Origin: Arthrobacter jinronghuae
GTDB taxonomy: Bacteria; Actinomycetota; Actinomycetes; Actinomycetales; Micrococcaceae
Length of the DNA stretch: 64,000 nt
Assembly (NCBI RefSeq): GCF_025244825.1
Contig: NZ_CP104263.1
Location: forward strand, 1,426,001-1,490,000
Direction of reading: 5' to 3'
The number at the start of each line of letters is the position of its first letter. Within the stretch, counting starts at the first letter, position 1. The notes under the pieces were generated by a model. The model ran no database searches. It saw nothing but the letters and a program-made list of their open reading frames with translations, and had not been told where the DNA came from. A program made the translations under genes and the position numbers. Shown in pieces: positions 27,330 to 35,909 of this stretch.

Positions 27330-28757
27330 GTGACTCACTTCGATCTGGCCATCATTGGTTCCGGCTCCGGCAACTCGATCATCACCCCGGACTGGGACGG
27401 TAAGAAGGTAGCGATCATCGACGGAGGCACGTTCGGAGGAACGTGCCTCAACGTCGGGTGCATCCCCACCAAGATGTTCGTGTATCCCGCCCAGCTGGCG
27501 GCCGCCGCAGTGGACGGTGCGCGGCTCGGCGTGGACACGGTGTCCGCAGGCGTCCGGTGGCGGGATATCCGGGACCGGATCTTCACCCGCATCGATGCGA
27601 TTTCCGACGGCGGCCGCCGTTACCGGGACGAGGAGCTGGACAACGTCACGCTTTTCAGCGAATACGTCCGCTTCGTCTCGCCGCACGCACTCGTCACGGC
27701 GTCGGGGCAGGAGATCACCGCTGATGAAATCGTGGTGGCCGCAGGATCCCGTCCGGTCCTGCCGGATGTGCCGGGGATGGACCTTCCCCAGGTGCATACC
27801 TCCGACACCGTGATGCGTATCGATGAGCTGCCGGCCCGGGTCCTGATCATCGGCGGCGGGTATATCGCCGCGGAGTTCGGCTTCGTTTTCTCCGCTTTCG
27901 GGTCCGACGTCACCATGGCCGTGCGGTCGGGGGCGCTGCTTCGGTCCCTGGACGAAACCGTGTCCGAGCGCTTCACCGCAGAAGCCTCCAAGCAGTGGAA
28001 CGTGCAGTTAGAAACGACGGTGGACTCACTCGTCGAAAACGCCGACGGTTCCGTGCATGCGGTGCTCTCCGGTCCCGCCGCAGAGTCGGCCCTGGATGTG
28101 GACCTGGTGCTCGCAGCAACCGGCCGGACCCCCAACACAGACCGGCTGGACATCGGTGCTGCCGGTTTTGACCTCACCTCGGATGGCCGCCTGGCCGTGG
28201 ACAGCTACGGCCGGGTGCTGGCCTCCGGCGCTCCGGCGAAGGGGATCTGGGCGCTGGGTGACATCAGCAGCCCCTACCAGCTCAAGCACGTGGCCAACCA
28301 CGAAGCGCGCGTGGTGGCGCACAACCTGGTGCACCCCGGGGACCTGCGTGCCATGGACCACCGCTTCGTGCCGGCAGCGGTTTTCAGCAGTCCGCAGATT
28401 GCCAGCGTCGGGATGACCGAGGACCAGGCCATCGCCGATACGGAGGCCCGCGGCGTCGAACTGGCCCTGGCCGTGCAGGAATACGGGTCGACGGCGTACG
28501 GCTGGGCGATGGAGGATTCCACCGGGTTCGTGAAACTGCTGGCGGAGCGGGAAAGCGGCCGGCTGCTCGGCGCCCACATCATGGGACATGAGGCGTCCAT
28601 GCTGATCCAGCCCCTGGTGCAGGCGATGGAGTTCGGCTTGGATGCCGCCACCATGGCCCGTGGGCAGTACTGGATCCACCCGGCACTGACAGAGGTGGTC
28701 GAAAACGCACTGCTTTCGCTGAATACAAAGGAAAAGCCGGGCAGGAACCGCCTCTAG
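27330..28757 (+). CDS. mtr: Mycothione reductase
   Basis: NADPH-dependent flavoprotein disulfide reductase that regenerates mycothiol from mycothione; mycothiol is the actinobacterial glutathione analogue. FAD-binding GSGSGN near residue 10, the redox-active disulfide C39-x4-C44 (TCLNVGC), NAD(P)-binding 'VLIIGGGYIAAEFG', the second FAD motif 'IWALGDISSPYQLKHVANHE', and a C-terminal H-P-A-L-T-E carrying the catalytic base histidine are all present. 'GSGSGNSII' rather than the usual GxGxxG/A start and 'GQYWIHPALTEVVENAL' are typical of Mtr versus dihydrolipoamide dehydrogenase or mercuric reductase. Length 475 is normal. The stop lies within the loop of a strong convergent terminator. Confidence 0.92.
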   Translation: MTHFDLAIIGSGSGNSIITPDWDGKKVAIIDGGTFGGTCLNVGCIPTKMFVYPAQLAAAAVDGARLGVDTVSAGVRWRDIRDRIFTRIDAISDGGRRYRDEELDNVTLFSEYVRFVSPHALVTASGQEITADEIVVAAGSRPVLPDVPGMDLPQVHTSDTVMRIDELPARVLIIGGGYIAAEFGFVFSAFGSDVTMAVRSGALLRSLDETVSERFTAEASKQWNVQLETTVDSLVENADGSVHAVLSGPAAESALDVDLVLAATGRTPNTDRLDIGAAGFDLTSDGRLAVDSYGRVLASGAPAKGIWALGDISSPYQLKHVANHEARVVAHNLVHPGDLRAMDHRFVPAAVFSSPQIASVGMTEDQAIADTEARGVELALAVQEYGSTAYGWAMEDSTGFVKLLAERESGRLLGAHIMGHEASMLIQPLVQAMEFGLDAATMARGQYWIHPALTEVVENALLSLNTKEKPGRNRL

Positions 28758-28779
28758 GGGAGTCGGTTCCTGCCCGGCT
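28735..28779. terminator. Bidirectional terminator mtr / fadD
   Basis: A perfect 16-bp stem, AGCCGGGCAGGAACCG with CGGTTCCTGCCCGGCT, encloses a 13-base loop that contains the mtr stop codon. On the minus strand it is followed by TTCC/TTTCC, fitting the convergent fadD gene. Confidence 0.85.
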
Positions 28780-28787
28780 GGGATAAA

Positions 28788-30596
28788 TCAGACCCGCTGC
28801 CCGCTGTAGATATCGTCAATGACGTCGGAGAAGTCCCGCATCACCTGGGCGCGCTTGATCTTCAACGACGGGGTCAGGTGTCCGCTGGTCTCGGTGAAGT
28901 CGGTCGGGACCACACGGAACTCCTTGATCGCCTCGGCAGAGGAAACCTTCTTGTTGGCACGGTCCACCAGGGCCTGGAGTTCCTTCTGCAGCTCGTCGGT
29001 CTTGGCCACTTCGGTCACCGTCATGGTGTCCGGCAGTTTGTGCCGCCCGAGCCAGCCGGGAAGGGCTTCTTCGTCGATGGTGATGAGGGCCGAAATGAAC
29101 GGCTTCGCATCCCCGACCACCACGCACTGGGAAACGATGGAATCGGCGCGGATGGAATCCTCCAGCTGGGAGGGAACCACGTTCTTGCCGCCGGCGGTGA
29201 TGATGATTTCCTTCTTTCGGCCGGTGATCTTCAGGAAGCCGTCCGAGTCCAGTTCGCCGATGTCACCGGTATGGAACCAGCCGTCAGTAAACGTTTCACC
29301 CATCAGTTCCGGGCGGTTGTAGTAGCCCTTCATCACGCTGATGCCCTTGGCCAGGATCTCGCCGTCGTCGGCGATCTTCACGCTGTTCCCGGGAAGGGGT
29401 GCGCCTACCGTTCCCAGCTTGACGAGCTGCGGGGTGTTGGTGGTGAGCGGAGCCGTGGTTTCGGTCAAACCGTAGCCCTCCAGTACCAGCAGTCCGATGC
29501 CGTGGAAGAAATGCCCCAGCCGTTCGCCCAGGGGTGCACCGCCGGAGACGGCGTACTTCACGTTGCCGCCCATGGCCTCGCGGATCTTGCCGTACAGCAG
29601 GCGGTCGAAGAGGGCGTGCTTCAGGGTGAGGCTCAGTGGGACCTTGCCTTCCTGCTTCGCCTTCGACCAGGCGACGGCGGTCGCGACGCCGGCGTGGAAG
29701 ATCTTGCCCTTGCCGCCGTCTTCGGCCTTCAGCATGGAGGCATTGAAGACCTTCTCGAGGACGCGGGGAACCACCAGGATGAAGCTGGGCTTGAAGCTCT
29801 GCAGGTCAGGCAGCAGGTTCTTGACGTCGGGCGTGTGTGCCACGGTTGCGCCGGTGGCCACGCACAGCACGGAAATGAAGCGGGCGAGGACGTGTGCCAG
29901 GGGCAGGAACATGATCGTCTGCGAGCCTTCGGTGGCAACTTCGGGCTCTGCCAGCTCGGAGTTCCGGGACACATCGACGAAGTTGGCGTGCGTGAGTTCG
30001 CAGCCCTTCGGCTTGCCCGTGGTGCCGGACGTATAAATGATGGTCGCAAGGTCAGCCATCTGGGCGGTGGAGCGACGTTTCTCGAGATCCTCATCACTCA
30101 CCGAAGCGCCGTCGGCGCGCAGTGTGTCGAGTCCTCCGCCTTCGATCTGCCACACGTTGGCGACCATGGAAAGGTCTTCGTCGGCGGCGGCCGTGCGGAC
30201 AATGTTCTCGTGCCTGGCAGCCTCAACCACAATGCCGACGGCCCCGGAATCGCTCAGGATCCAGGCGACCTGCGAAGGGGAGGAGGTCTCATAGACGGGA
30301 ACCGATACCGCCCCTGCGAACCAGAGCGCAAAGTCCACCAGGGTCCATTCGTAGCGGGTCCGGGACATGATAGCCACGCGGTCGCCTGCCTTGATACCAC
30401 TGGCCATGAAGCCCTTTGCCAGCGCCCGGACGTCCTTGGTGAACTCGGTGGCACTGATCCGCTGCCATTCGCCCTGGCCGTTCCGGACGGCAAAGAGAGC
30501 GGGGTTGCTTGGCTTGGCTGCCTGGTCGAGCAGCATGTTGGTGATGTTCGTCTGCGGCGGGGACTCCGCTAGGACGGGAACGCTGAATTCTCGCAC
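28788..30596 (-). CDS. Long-chain fatty-acid-CoA ligase (FadD15-like)
   Basis: An adenylate-forming enzyme that activates fatty acids to acyl-CoA for beta-oxidation or lipid synthesis. The AMP-binding signature IIYTSGTTGKPKGCELTH lies near residue 190, followed by 'EGYGLTETTAPLTTN', 'GWFHTGDIGELDSDGFLKITGRKKEIIITAGGKNV' spread over the hinge and C-terminal lid, with the catalytic lysine in the final domain. At 602 residues with this lid it fits the bacterial FadD15-like/eukaryotic long-chain ACSL subgroup. The GTG at 30596 was chosen because AAAGGAG precedes it by six bases; GTG 30632 has none. It is divergent from the ROK kinase, with a possible operator between. Confidence 0.9.
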   Translation of the reverse strand: MREFSVPVLAESPPQTNITNMLLDQAAKPSNPALFAVRNGQGEWQRISATEFTKDVRALAKGFMASGIKAGDRVAIMSRTRYEWTLVDFALWFAGAVSVPVYETSSPSQVAWILSDSGAVGIVVEAARHENIVRTAAADEDLSMVANVWQIEGGGLDTLRADGASVSDEDLEKRRSTAQMADLATIIYTSGTTGKPKGCELTHANFVDVSRNSELAEPEVATEGSQTIMFLPLAHVLARFISVLCVATGATVAHTPDVKNLLPDLQSFKPSFILVVPRVLEKVFNASMLKAEDGGKGKIFHAGVATAVAWSKAKQEGKVPLSLTLKHALFDRLLYGKIREAMGGNVKYAVSGGAPLGERLGHFFHGIGLLVLEGYGLTETTAPLTTNTPQLVKLGTVGAPLPGNSVKIADDGEILAKGISVMKGYYNRPELMGETFTDGWFHTGDIGELDSDGFLKITGRKKEIIITAGGKNVVPSQLEDSIRADSIVSQCVVVGDAKPFISALITIDEEALPGWLGRHKLPDTMTVTEVAKTDELQKELQALVDRANKKVSSAEAIKEFRVVPTDFTETSGHLTPSLKIKRAQVMRDFSDVIDDIYSGQRV

Positions 30597-30662
30597 GATA
30601 GCTCCTTTGATATCCGGTACGCCCGTAGGCACTGTTCAGCCTATAACGTAGATCACATTTTC

Positions 30663-30676
30663 TTACCCGTCGGTAA
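30663..30676. promoter_or_regulatory. Candidate TetR-type operator between fadD and glucokinase
   Basis: TTACC-CGTC-GGTAA is an inverted repeat with 5-bp arms, located 67 bases upstream of the fadD start. Similar TTACC...GGTAA sites precede fatty-acid genes in actinobacteria under TetR-family control (recollection; regulator not in the window). Confidence 0.35.
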
Positions 30677-30721
30677 CCTTGCAGATTCATAACAAACGCG
30701 TCGCCGCTCTTGCCGTTTCCC

Positions 30722-30727
30722 TAGAAT
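30722..30727 (+). promoter_or_regulatory. Putative -10 element of the glucokinase gene
   Basis: TAGAAT lies nine bases before the ATG at 30737. Either the transcript is leaderless at that ATG or the true start is one of the internal ATGs (30833, 30851). Confidence 0.35.
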
Positions 30728-30736
30728 GGGTTTCTG

Positions 30737-31813
30737 ATGCGTCCAGTTACCCCAGCACCCGTTCCCCGTCCGCTTTCCACCCCGCTCCAGCGCAGGCTTG
30801 CTGCTTCGGAGCCGTTCCGGCCCCGCAGGCCCATGCGGCTGCCGAACCGAATGCGGCGGCGCGGGCTGGCTATCGGAATTGATATCGGTGGGACGAAAGT
30901 GGCGGCGGGGCTTGTGGACGGAGACGGTCGCGTGCTGAAGCAGGCACGCCGGTCGACGCCGGGGCAGGATCCCCGGGAAGTCGAAGCGGTAATCGTGGAC
31001 CTGGTCCGGGAACTTTCGGCCGAGCACCACGTGTGGTCCGTCGGCATCGGCGCGGCCGGGTGGATGGACCTCGCCGGCAGCACCGTGTTGTTCAGCCCGC
31101 ACCTGGCCTGGCGGAACGAGCCCCTCCGCGAGAACCTGGAGCGGCTGCTGCGCAGGCGTGTCTTCTTGGTGAACGACGCCGACGGCGCCGCCTGGGCGGA
31201 GTACCGGTTCGGAGCCGGCGCGGGGGAGAGCAGGATGGTCTGCGTGACCCTTGGAACCGGAATCGGCGGGGCGATGGTGCTCGACGGGCGCCTTGAGCGC
31301 GGCCGGTACGGCGTGGCGGGGGAGTTCGGGCACCAGATCATCATGCCCGGCGGGCACCGCTGCGAATGCGGCAACCGGGGCTGCTGGGAACAGTACGCCT
31401 CGGGTAATGCCCTGGGCCGGGAGGCCCGGGAACTGGCCGCAGCCAACTCCCCGGTAGCCCAGGAACTGCTCCGGGCCGTGAACGGCAATGCGGAGCAGGT
31501 GACCGGCGCCGTCGTCACCAGACTGGCCCTCGAAGGCGACCCGGCGTCCATCGAACTCCTTGACGAAGTGGGACAGTGGCTCGGGTTGGGGTTGGCGAAC
31601 CTCGCCGCTGCCCTGGATCCGGGGATGTTCGTCATCGGCGGCGGGCTGAGCGATGCCGGTGATCTGCTGCTTGAGCCGGCGCGGCGGTCCTTTGCCCGAA
31701 ACCTTACCGGGCGGGGCTTCCGCCCCGCGGCCAAAATGGAGCGGGCGGCACTGGGCCCGTCCGCGGGGATGATCGGAGCTGCGGACCTGTCGCGGATCGC
31801 CGCACGGCGCTGA
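30737..31813 (+). CDS. glk: ROK-family glucokinase
   Basis: A sugar kinase of the ROK family, most likely ATP-dependent glucokinase (glucose to glucose-6-phosphate). The phosphate-1 motif 'IGIDIGGTKVAAGLVD' begins near residue 46; the catalytic aspartate is in 'VNDADGAAWAEYRFG'; 'VTLGTGIGGAMV' binds phosphate; and the ROK zinc motif C-x-C-G-x-x-G-C-x-E is present (CECGNRGCWEQYASG). The 40-residue basic N-terminal tail before the first strand is unusual, and ATGs at 30833 and 30851 could be the real start. A TAGAAT -10 just upstream of 30737 supports the annotated, possibly leaderless start. It is the only kinase of its type in the window. Confidence 0.87.
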   Translation: MRPVTPAPVPRPLSTPLQRRLAASEPFRPRRPMRLPNRMRRRGLAIGIDIGGTKVAAGLVDGDGRVLKQARRSTPGQDPREVEAVIVDLVRELSAEHHVWSVGIGAAGWMDLAGSTVLFSPHLAWRNEPLRENLERLLRRRVFLVNDADGAAWAEYRFGAGAGESRMVCVTLGTGIGGAMVLDGRLERGRYGVAGEFGHQIIMPGGHRCECGNRGCWEQYASGNALGREARELAAANSPVAQELLRAVNGNAEQVTGAVVTRLALEGDPASIELLDEVGQWLGLGLANLAAALDPGMFVIGGGLSDAGDLLLEPARRSFARNLTGRGFRPAAKMERAALGPSAGMIGAADLSRIAARR

Positions 31814-31814
31814 G

Positions 31815-31829
31815 CCGGGGAGTCCCCGG
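31815..31829 (+). terminator. Hairpin after glucokinase
   Basis: CCGGGGA-G-TCCCCGG forms a short stem immediately after the stop, with no T run. The one-base loop would open to three or more in practice. Confidence 0.3.
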
Positions 31830-31844
31830 GAGAGGAAACCGGGC

Positions 31845-32378
31845 CTAGACGGCCGCGCCGTCGTCATCCTCGTCGCGGTGCTGGGGCAGGCGGAAAAGCA
31901 GATAGGCTGCGGATCCCGCGAAGACGGCGATGGTTCCGAGGATGACCGGCAGCGGGGCGCTGCGCCAGAACATGGCGAACACCAGGAGCAGGAGCGGTCC
32001 GGCCAGTGTGCCGAGCCAGCTGAGCACTACCAGTGGTTCCCCGGTGCCAAGCGGCGGCGGCTCGGGCGGCACAAACCCGCCGTCGTCCTCATCTTCGTCC
32101 TTGGAGATATAGTCCCGGGGCCCAGCTGATGCCAACGGCTGGTTCTCGAAAATGGCGCGGGTCCGTTCGGCCGGTGTCGGTGCCGCCGGATCGCGGGACG
32201 GTGTTGTTTGTCCCGTTTCCCCGCTGCCGTGCGGGGCAGCGGCATCCGTGGCGCCGGCGGATTGGCCGGGTTCCGGATGCACCGGATCGCTGGCGTCCAT
32301 GTGCTCCAGGCGGGCGACCAGGTCCAGCCAGACTTCCTCGTCGGTGGACTCGTTATGTTCCGGCTCGCGTTCGCTCAT
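31845..32378 (-). CDS. Hypothetical membrane protein, acidic N-terminus
   Basis: A 177-residue protein without a family I recognise. The first 110 residues are hydrophilic, acidic and Pro/Ala-rich (likely cytoplasmic and disordered). Two transmembrane helices follow at about 116-136 (PLVVLSWLGTLAGPLLLLVFAMF) and 142-164 (LPVILGTIAVFAGSAAYLLF), and the C-terminus is charged (QHRDEDDDG). Its start overlaps the end of the upstream hydrolase gene by four bases (ATGA), so the two are translationally coupled. Confidence 0.75.
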   Translation of the reverse strand: MSEREPEHNESTDEEVWLDLVARLEHMDASDPVHPEPGQSAGATDAAAPHGSGETGQTTPSRDPAAPTPAERTRAIFENQPLASAGPRDYISKDEDEDDGGFVPPEPPPLGTGEPLVVLSWLGTLAGPLLLLVFAMFWRSAPLPVILGTIAVFAGSAAYLLFRLPQHRDEDDDGAAV

Positions 32379-33139
32379 GCGCGCACCCCGGAGCTCACGC
32401 GTCGGATGAATTCAGATGAGCGGTCAAAGATCAGCGGCGCGTCGTGGTCCATGGTGGCAACGTGGTAGCTGTCTTCGAGCGGCACCACCTCAAGCTCTGC
32501 ATTAACGAGCCGCCGGCGGAGCATTACCATGCTGGATTCCGGCACCACGGCGTCCACCCGTGACCGGAACGCCAGTACGGGAGCCGTGACGTTCGGCAGA
32601 GCCGCGGCAGTATTCCGGAAGAGCCTGCCCAGCTGCTGCACCGCGCCCACCGGCGTGCGGGGGTACGCACCCTCATCCTGCCCCTCGAGCCGGATGTCGT
32701 TGCCGATGGCAGGCACCGATTTCAGGAAATACTTCAGCACGCCCGAATAGCGTGCCCGGGGGTCGGCGAACGTCAGCCCGGGATTAACCACGACGACGCC
32801 GGCCACCGGCTGCGTCGCCGCCAGCCGCAGCGCCAAGGTGCCGCCCATGGAAAGCCCTGCCGACACAACACAGTCCGTCCGCTTCCGCAGGTTTAGGTAG
32901 GCGCTCTCGTATTCCTCGTACCAGCGCAGCCAGGGCGTCTGTGCCAATTCCTGCCAGCTGGTGCCGTGGCCAGGCAGCAGCGGCAGGCTCACGGCGTAGC
33001 CACGGTCCGCCAGGTGGCGCGCCCAAGCCGCAAGGCTCACCGGGGATCCGGTGAATCCGTGGCTGAGAAGCACACCCACACCCGCGTTGGGTCCGTGCCC
33101 CTCTGAATGGAAGGCATCAGCGCCGGGGAGGGAAGTCAT
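32375..33139 (-). CDS. Alpha/beta hydrolase, carboxylesterase/monoacylglycerol lipase-like
   Basis: A 254-residue serine hydrolase. Marks are 'GVLLSHGFTGSPVSL' with the oxyanion HG, the nucleophile elbow G-L-S-M-G-G at about residue 95, an aspartate in 'RVDAVVPESS' and the histidine in 'DSYHVATMDHD', which together form the triad. The pattern GFTGSP and DxDxxVP/SYHV resembles Est30-type carboxylesterases and bacterial monoglyceride lipases. Substrate is probably a short-chain ester or glyceride. It overlaps the following membrane-protein gene by four bases and is divergent from the PlsC acyltransferase, suggesting lipid metabolism. Confidence 0.85.
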   Translation of the reverse strand: MTSLPGADAFHSEGHGPNAGVGVLLSHGFTGSPVSLAAWARHLADRGYAVSLPLLPGHGTSWQELAQTPWLRWYEEYESAYLNLRKRTDCVVSAGLSMGGTLALRLAATQPVAGVVVVNPGLTFADPRARYSGVLKYFLKSVPAIGNDIRLEGQDEGAYPRTPVGAVQQLGRLFRNTAAALPNVTAPVLAFRSRVDAVVPESSMVMLRRRLVNAELEVVPLEDSYHVATMDHDAPLIFDRSSEFIRRVSSGVRA

Positions 33140-33309
33140 ATGTCTATGGTTGCATTAGAGGGGCGTTTTTGGACCCCGCACGGGGGAAACTCCCGGGAAC
33201 CCCTGTACGCGCCGAATTCACCAGCGGGGGATAAGCGCGCATACAGTAGAGTCTGGGGAACCAAACGGGTCCCCCGTTATTGTCTTGTCCGGACAGGAGA
33301 TCAAGCCGC

Positions 33310-34380
33310 GTGTTCTATTGGGTGATGAAGACTATATTCATCGGGCCGGTGGTAAATCTTCTCTTCAGGCCTTGGGTCAAGGGAATGGATAACATCCCCG
33401 AATCCGGGCCTGCCGTCCTGGTGAGCAATCACCTTTCGTTCTCCGATTCGATCTTTCTTCCCCTCGCCGTGCCCCGGCCGGTGAGCTTCCTCGCGAAGAG
33501 CGATTACTTCAACGGCAAGGGCATCAAGGGCAAGCTCACTGCAACCTTCTTCCGGCTCGCGAACCAGCTGCCGATGGACCGCTCCGGCGGAGCAGCCTCT
33601 GCGTCCTCGCTCAAGGCAGGCGTCGATGTCCTGGAAAACGGCGGCCTGCTGGGCATTTACCCGGAGGGGACCCGCAGCCCGGACGGACGCCTGTACCGCG
33701 GCAAGACCGGTGTGGCCAAGCTGGTGCTCTCCACCGGTGTTCCCGTCATCCCCGTTGCGATGATCGGAACGGACAAGGTCCAGCCCATCGGCCGGCGGAT
33801 TCCGAATATCCGTCGGATCGGCATCATCGTAGGCGAACCGCTGGATTTCTCGCGGTACGCCGGGCTGGAGAATGACCGCTTCATCCAGCGGTCCGTGACC
33901 GACGAGATCATGTATGAGCTCATGCGTCTTTCCGGCCAGGAATACGTGGATGTATACGCCAGCACCGTCAAGGAGAAAATGGCCGCCCGCAAGGGCGCTA
34001 AGGCCGCACAGGCACGCAGCGCGGCTGTCCGCCTTTCCACCGGCTCCGAATCCGGGACAGTGCCTCCGGCCGGCGGTTCGGAACTGCCTGCCGAAGCGGG
34101 CGACAAACTGCCCGGCGCCGTTACCGTCATCGGTTCGAGCGCGGCCAAGGGCACCGGAAAGCCCCGGGCTGCAGCCGAAGCGGGCGATACCGCGCAGGAC
34201 GCCGGAAACAAGCGGCGCCTGAAGTTCCGGGGCCGCAGGCCCGGCGCCAACGGTGCCCGCGCTGTCGGGACCGATGCCGCCGAAACCAGCGGTGTCGAAA
34301 GCAACGGTGCCGAATCCAGCAGTGTTCGCCCTTCCGCAGCCGATGACCGCGACGTAGATCCACGCTCCCACACTGCCTAG
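33310..34380 (+). CDS. plsC: 1-acyl-sn-glycerol-3-phosphate acyltransferase (PlsC-like) with long C-terminal tail
   Basis: An LPLAT-family enzyme for phospholipid synthesis. The catalytic H-x4-D is in SNHLSFSDS (about residue 41), followed by the glycerol-phosphate-binding 'FLAKSDYF' and 'YPEGTRSPDG' (E-G-T-R-S, motif III) and 'VIPVAMIG' (motif IV). The acyltransferase domain ends near residue 225; the remaining 130 residues are Ala/Gly/basic low-complexity of unknown role. The GTG at 33310 has AGGAGA ten bases upstream. Rv2182c, a similar acyltransferase, lies near aroG and pknL in M. tuberculosis, and aroG follows here too. Confidence 0.85.
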   Translation: MFYWVMKTIFIGPVVNLLFRPWVKGMDNIPESGPAVLVSNHLSFSDSIFLPLAVPRPVSFLAKSDYFNGKGIKGKLTATFFRLANQLPMDRSGGAASASSLKAGVDVLENGGLLGIYPEGTRSPDGRLYRGKTGVAKLVLSTGVPVIPVAMIGTDKVQPIGRRIPNIRRIGIIVGEPLDFSRYAGLENDRFIQRSVTDEIMYELMRLSGQEYVDVYASTVKEKMAARKGAKAAQARSAAVRLSTGSESGTVPPAGGSELPAEAGDKLPGAVTVIGSSAAKGTGKPRAAAEAGDTAQDAGNKRRLKFRGRRPGANGARAVGTDAAETSGVESNGAESSSVRPSAADDRDVDPRSHTA

Positions 34381-34470
34381 ATTTCCCGAGGGGGAACGGC
34401 GGAAGCCTGCGTGTATTGCGTGCCGCGGCAGCGTTTATGACGGTTTTGTTCGCTCCAGGCGGGCAACTAG

Positions 34471-34476
34471 TAGGAT
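34471..34476 (+). promoter_or_regulatory. Putative -10 element for leaderless aroG mRNA
   Basis: TAGGAT (TAnnnT) ends seven bases before the GTG start at 34484. TTGTTC at 34446-34451 could be the -35 with a 19-base spacer. No ribosome-binding site intervenes. Confidence 0.45.
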
Positions 34477-34483
34477 TTAAGCC

Positions 34484-35884
34484 GTGACTGACACCCCCGT
34501 ACACCGCGAGTCCATTCCGACCATGCTCTCGGGCGCGGCGGCCACTTCCGCGAGCCACCCCGAGCTGGACAACTGGCGTTCCCTGCCGATTTCCCAGCAG
34601 CCGACGTGGCGCGACGACCCGGGGTATGACGCGGCCATTGCCGAACTCTCGATGGTGCCGCCGCTGGTTTTTGCCGGCGAAGTGGATGTCCTCCGGAGCC
34701 GTCTGGCCGAGGCCGCCCAGGGCCGTGCTTTCCTCCTGCAGGGCGGCGACTGCGCCGAGACCTTCGAGGCAGCCACCGCGGACAAGATCAGCGCCCGCGT
34801 CCGGACGCTGCTGCAGATGGCCGTGGTCCTCACCTACGGTGCGTCCGTTCCGGTGATCAAGATGGGCCGGATGGCCGGGCAGTTTGCCAAACCGCGCTCG
34901 TCCAATGAGGAAACCCGTGACGGCGTGACGTTGCCCGCCTACCGCGGAGACATGGTCAATGGCTACGACTTCACACCCGAATCACGCCGGCACAACCCGG
35001 CGCGGATGGTGCGCGCCTACCATGCGTCCGCGTCCACGCTGAACCTGATCCGCGCCTTCACGCAGGGCGGTTTCGCCGACCTCCGGCTGGTGCACCACTG
35101 GAACAAGGGCTTCACGTCAAACCCGGCACACTCCCGCTATGAATCCCTGGCCCGGGAAATCGACCGCGCCGTACGCTTCATGGACGCCTGCGGTGCCGAT
35201 TTCGAAGCGCTGAAGCGAGTCGAGTTCTTCGCCAGCCACGAGGCGCTCCTCCTGGACTACGAACGGGCCCTGACCCGGGTGGACTCCCGGACCGGCCAGC
35301 CGTACGACACCTCCGGGCACTTCCTGTGGATCGGAGAGCGGACCCGTGAGCTCGATTCCGCGCATGTGGACTTCCTGTCCCGGGTGCGCAACCCCATTGG
35401 CGTGAAGCTCGGCCCGAAAACGAGCGCCGAAGACGCCTTAGCCCTGATCGACAAGCTGGATCCGAACCGGGAACCGGGGCGACTCACGTTCATAACCCGG
35501 ATGGGTGCCCGGAACATCCGCGAGAAGCTTCCCGCCCTGGTGGAGAAGGTGACGGCCTCGGGTGCCCAGGTGCTCTGGGTGACGGACCCCATGCACGGCA
35601 ACACCGTCACCTCGCCGAACGGCTACAAGACCCGCAACTTCGACGATGTGATGGACGAGGTGCGCGGCTTCTTCGAAGTGCACGATTCCCTGGGAACCTT
35701 CCCCGGCGGCCTGCACGTGGAGATGACGGGCGACGACGTCGCGGAGTGCCTGGGCGGTGCGGACCCCATTGACCAGGAAGCGTTCGTGGAAGGCTACGAA
35801 TCCGTCTGCGATCCCCGGCTGAACCATATGCAGTCGCTGGAGATGGCCTTCCTGGTTGCCGGAGCCCTTTCCCGCAGGAGCTGA
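34484..35884 (+). CDS. aroG: Class II 3-deoxy-7-phosphoheptulonate synthase (DAHP synthase)
   Basis: First enzyme of the shikimate pathway, condensing phosphoenolpyruvate and erythrose-4-phosphate. It is of the plant-like class II type: 'QGGDCAETFEA', 'PVIKMGRMAGQFAKPRSS', 'LPAYRGDMVNGYDFTPESR', 'HFLWIGERTRELDSAHVDF', 'GVKLGPKTSAEDALALI', and 'VTDPMHGNTVTSPNGYKTR' are diagnostic, with metal ligands in C-A-E, H and E-M-T-G-D. Length 466 is typical. In mycobacteria this enzyme is AroG (Rv2178c) and binds chorismate mutase; tyrA at 4225 is a later step of the same pathway. A hairpin follows the stop. Confidence 0.95.
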   Translation: MTDTPVHRESIPTMLSGAAATSASHPELDNWRSLPISQQPTWRDDPGYDAAIAELSMVPPLVFAGEVDVLRSRLAEAAQGRAFLLQGGDCAETFEAATADKISARVRTLLQMAVVLTYGASVPVIKMGRMAGQFAKPRSSNEETRDGVTLPAYRGDMVNGYDFTPESRRHNPARMVRAYHASASTLNLIRAFTQGGFADLRLVHHWNKGFTSNPAHSRYESLAREIDRAVRFMDACGADFEALKRVEFFASHEALLLDYERALTRVDSRTGQPYDTSGHFLWIGERTRELDSAHVDFLSRVRNPIGVKLGPKTSAEDALALIDKLDPNREPGRLTFITRMGARNIREKLPALVEKVTASGAQVLWVTDPMHGNTVTSPNGYKTRNFDDVMDEVRGFFEVHDSLGTFPGGLHVEMTGDDVAECLGGADPIDQEAFVEGYESVCDPRLNHMQSLEMAFLVAGALSRRS

Positions 35885-35906
35885 CCGGGGCGCAGGACCG
35901 CCCCGG
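35885..35906. terminator. Hairpin between convergent aroG and the PASTA kinase gene
   Basis: CCGGGGCG-CAGGAC-CGCCCCGG begins directly after the aroG stop and ends four bases before the kinase stop. It lacks a T run on either side. Confidence 0.5.
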
Positions 35907-35909
35907 GGG

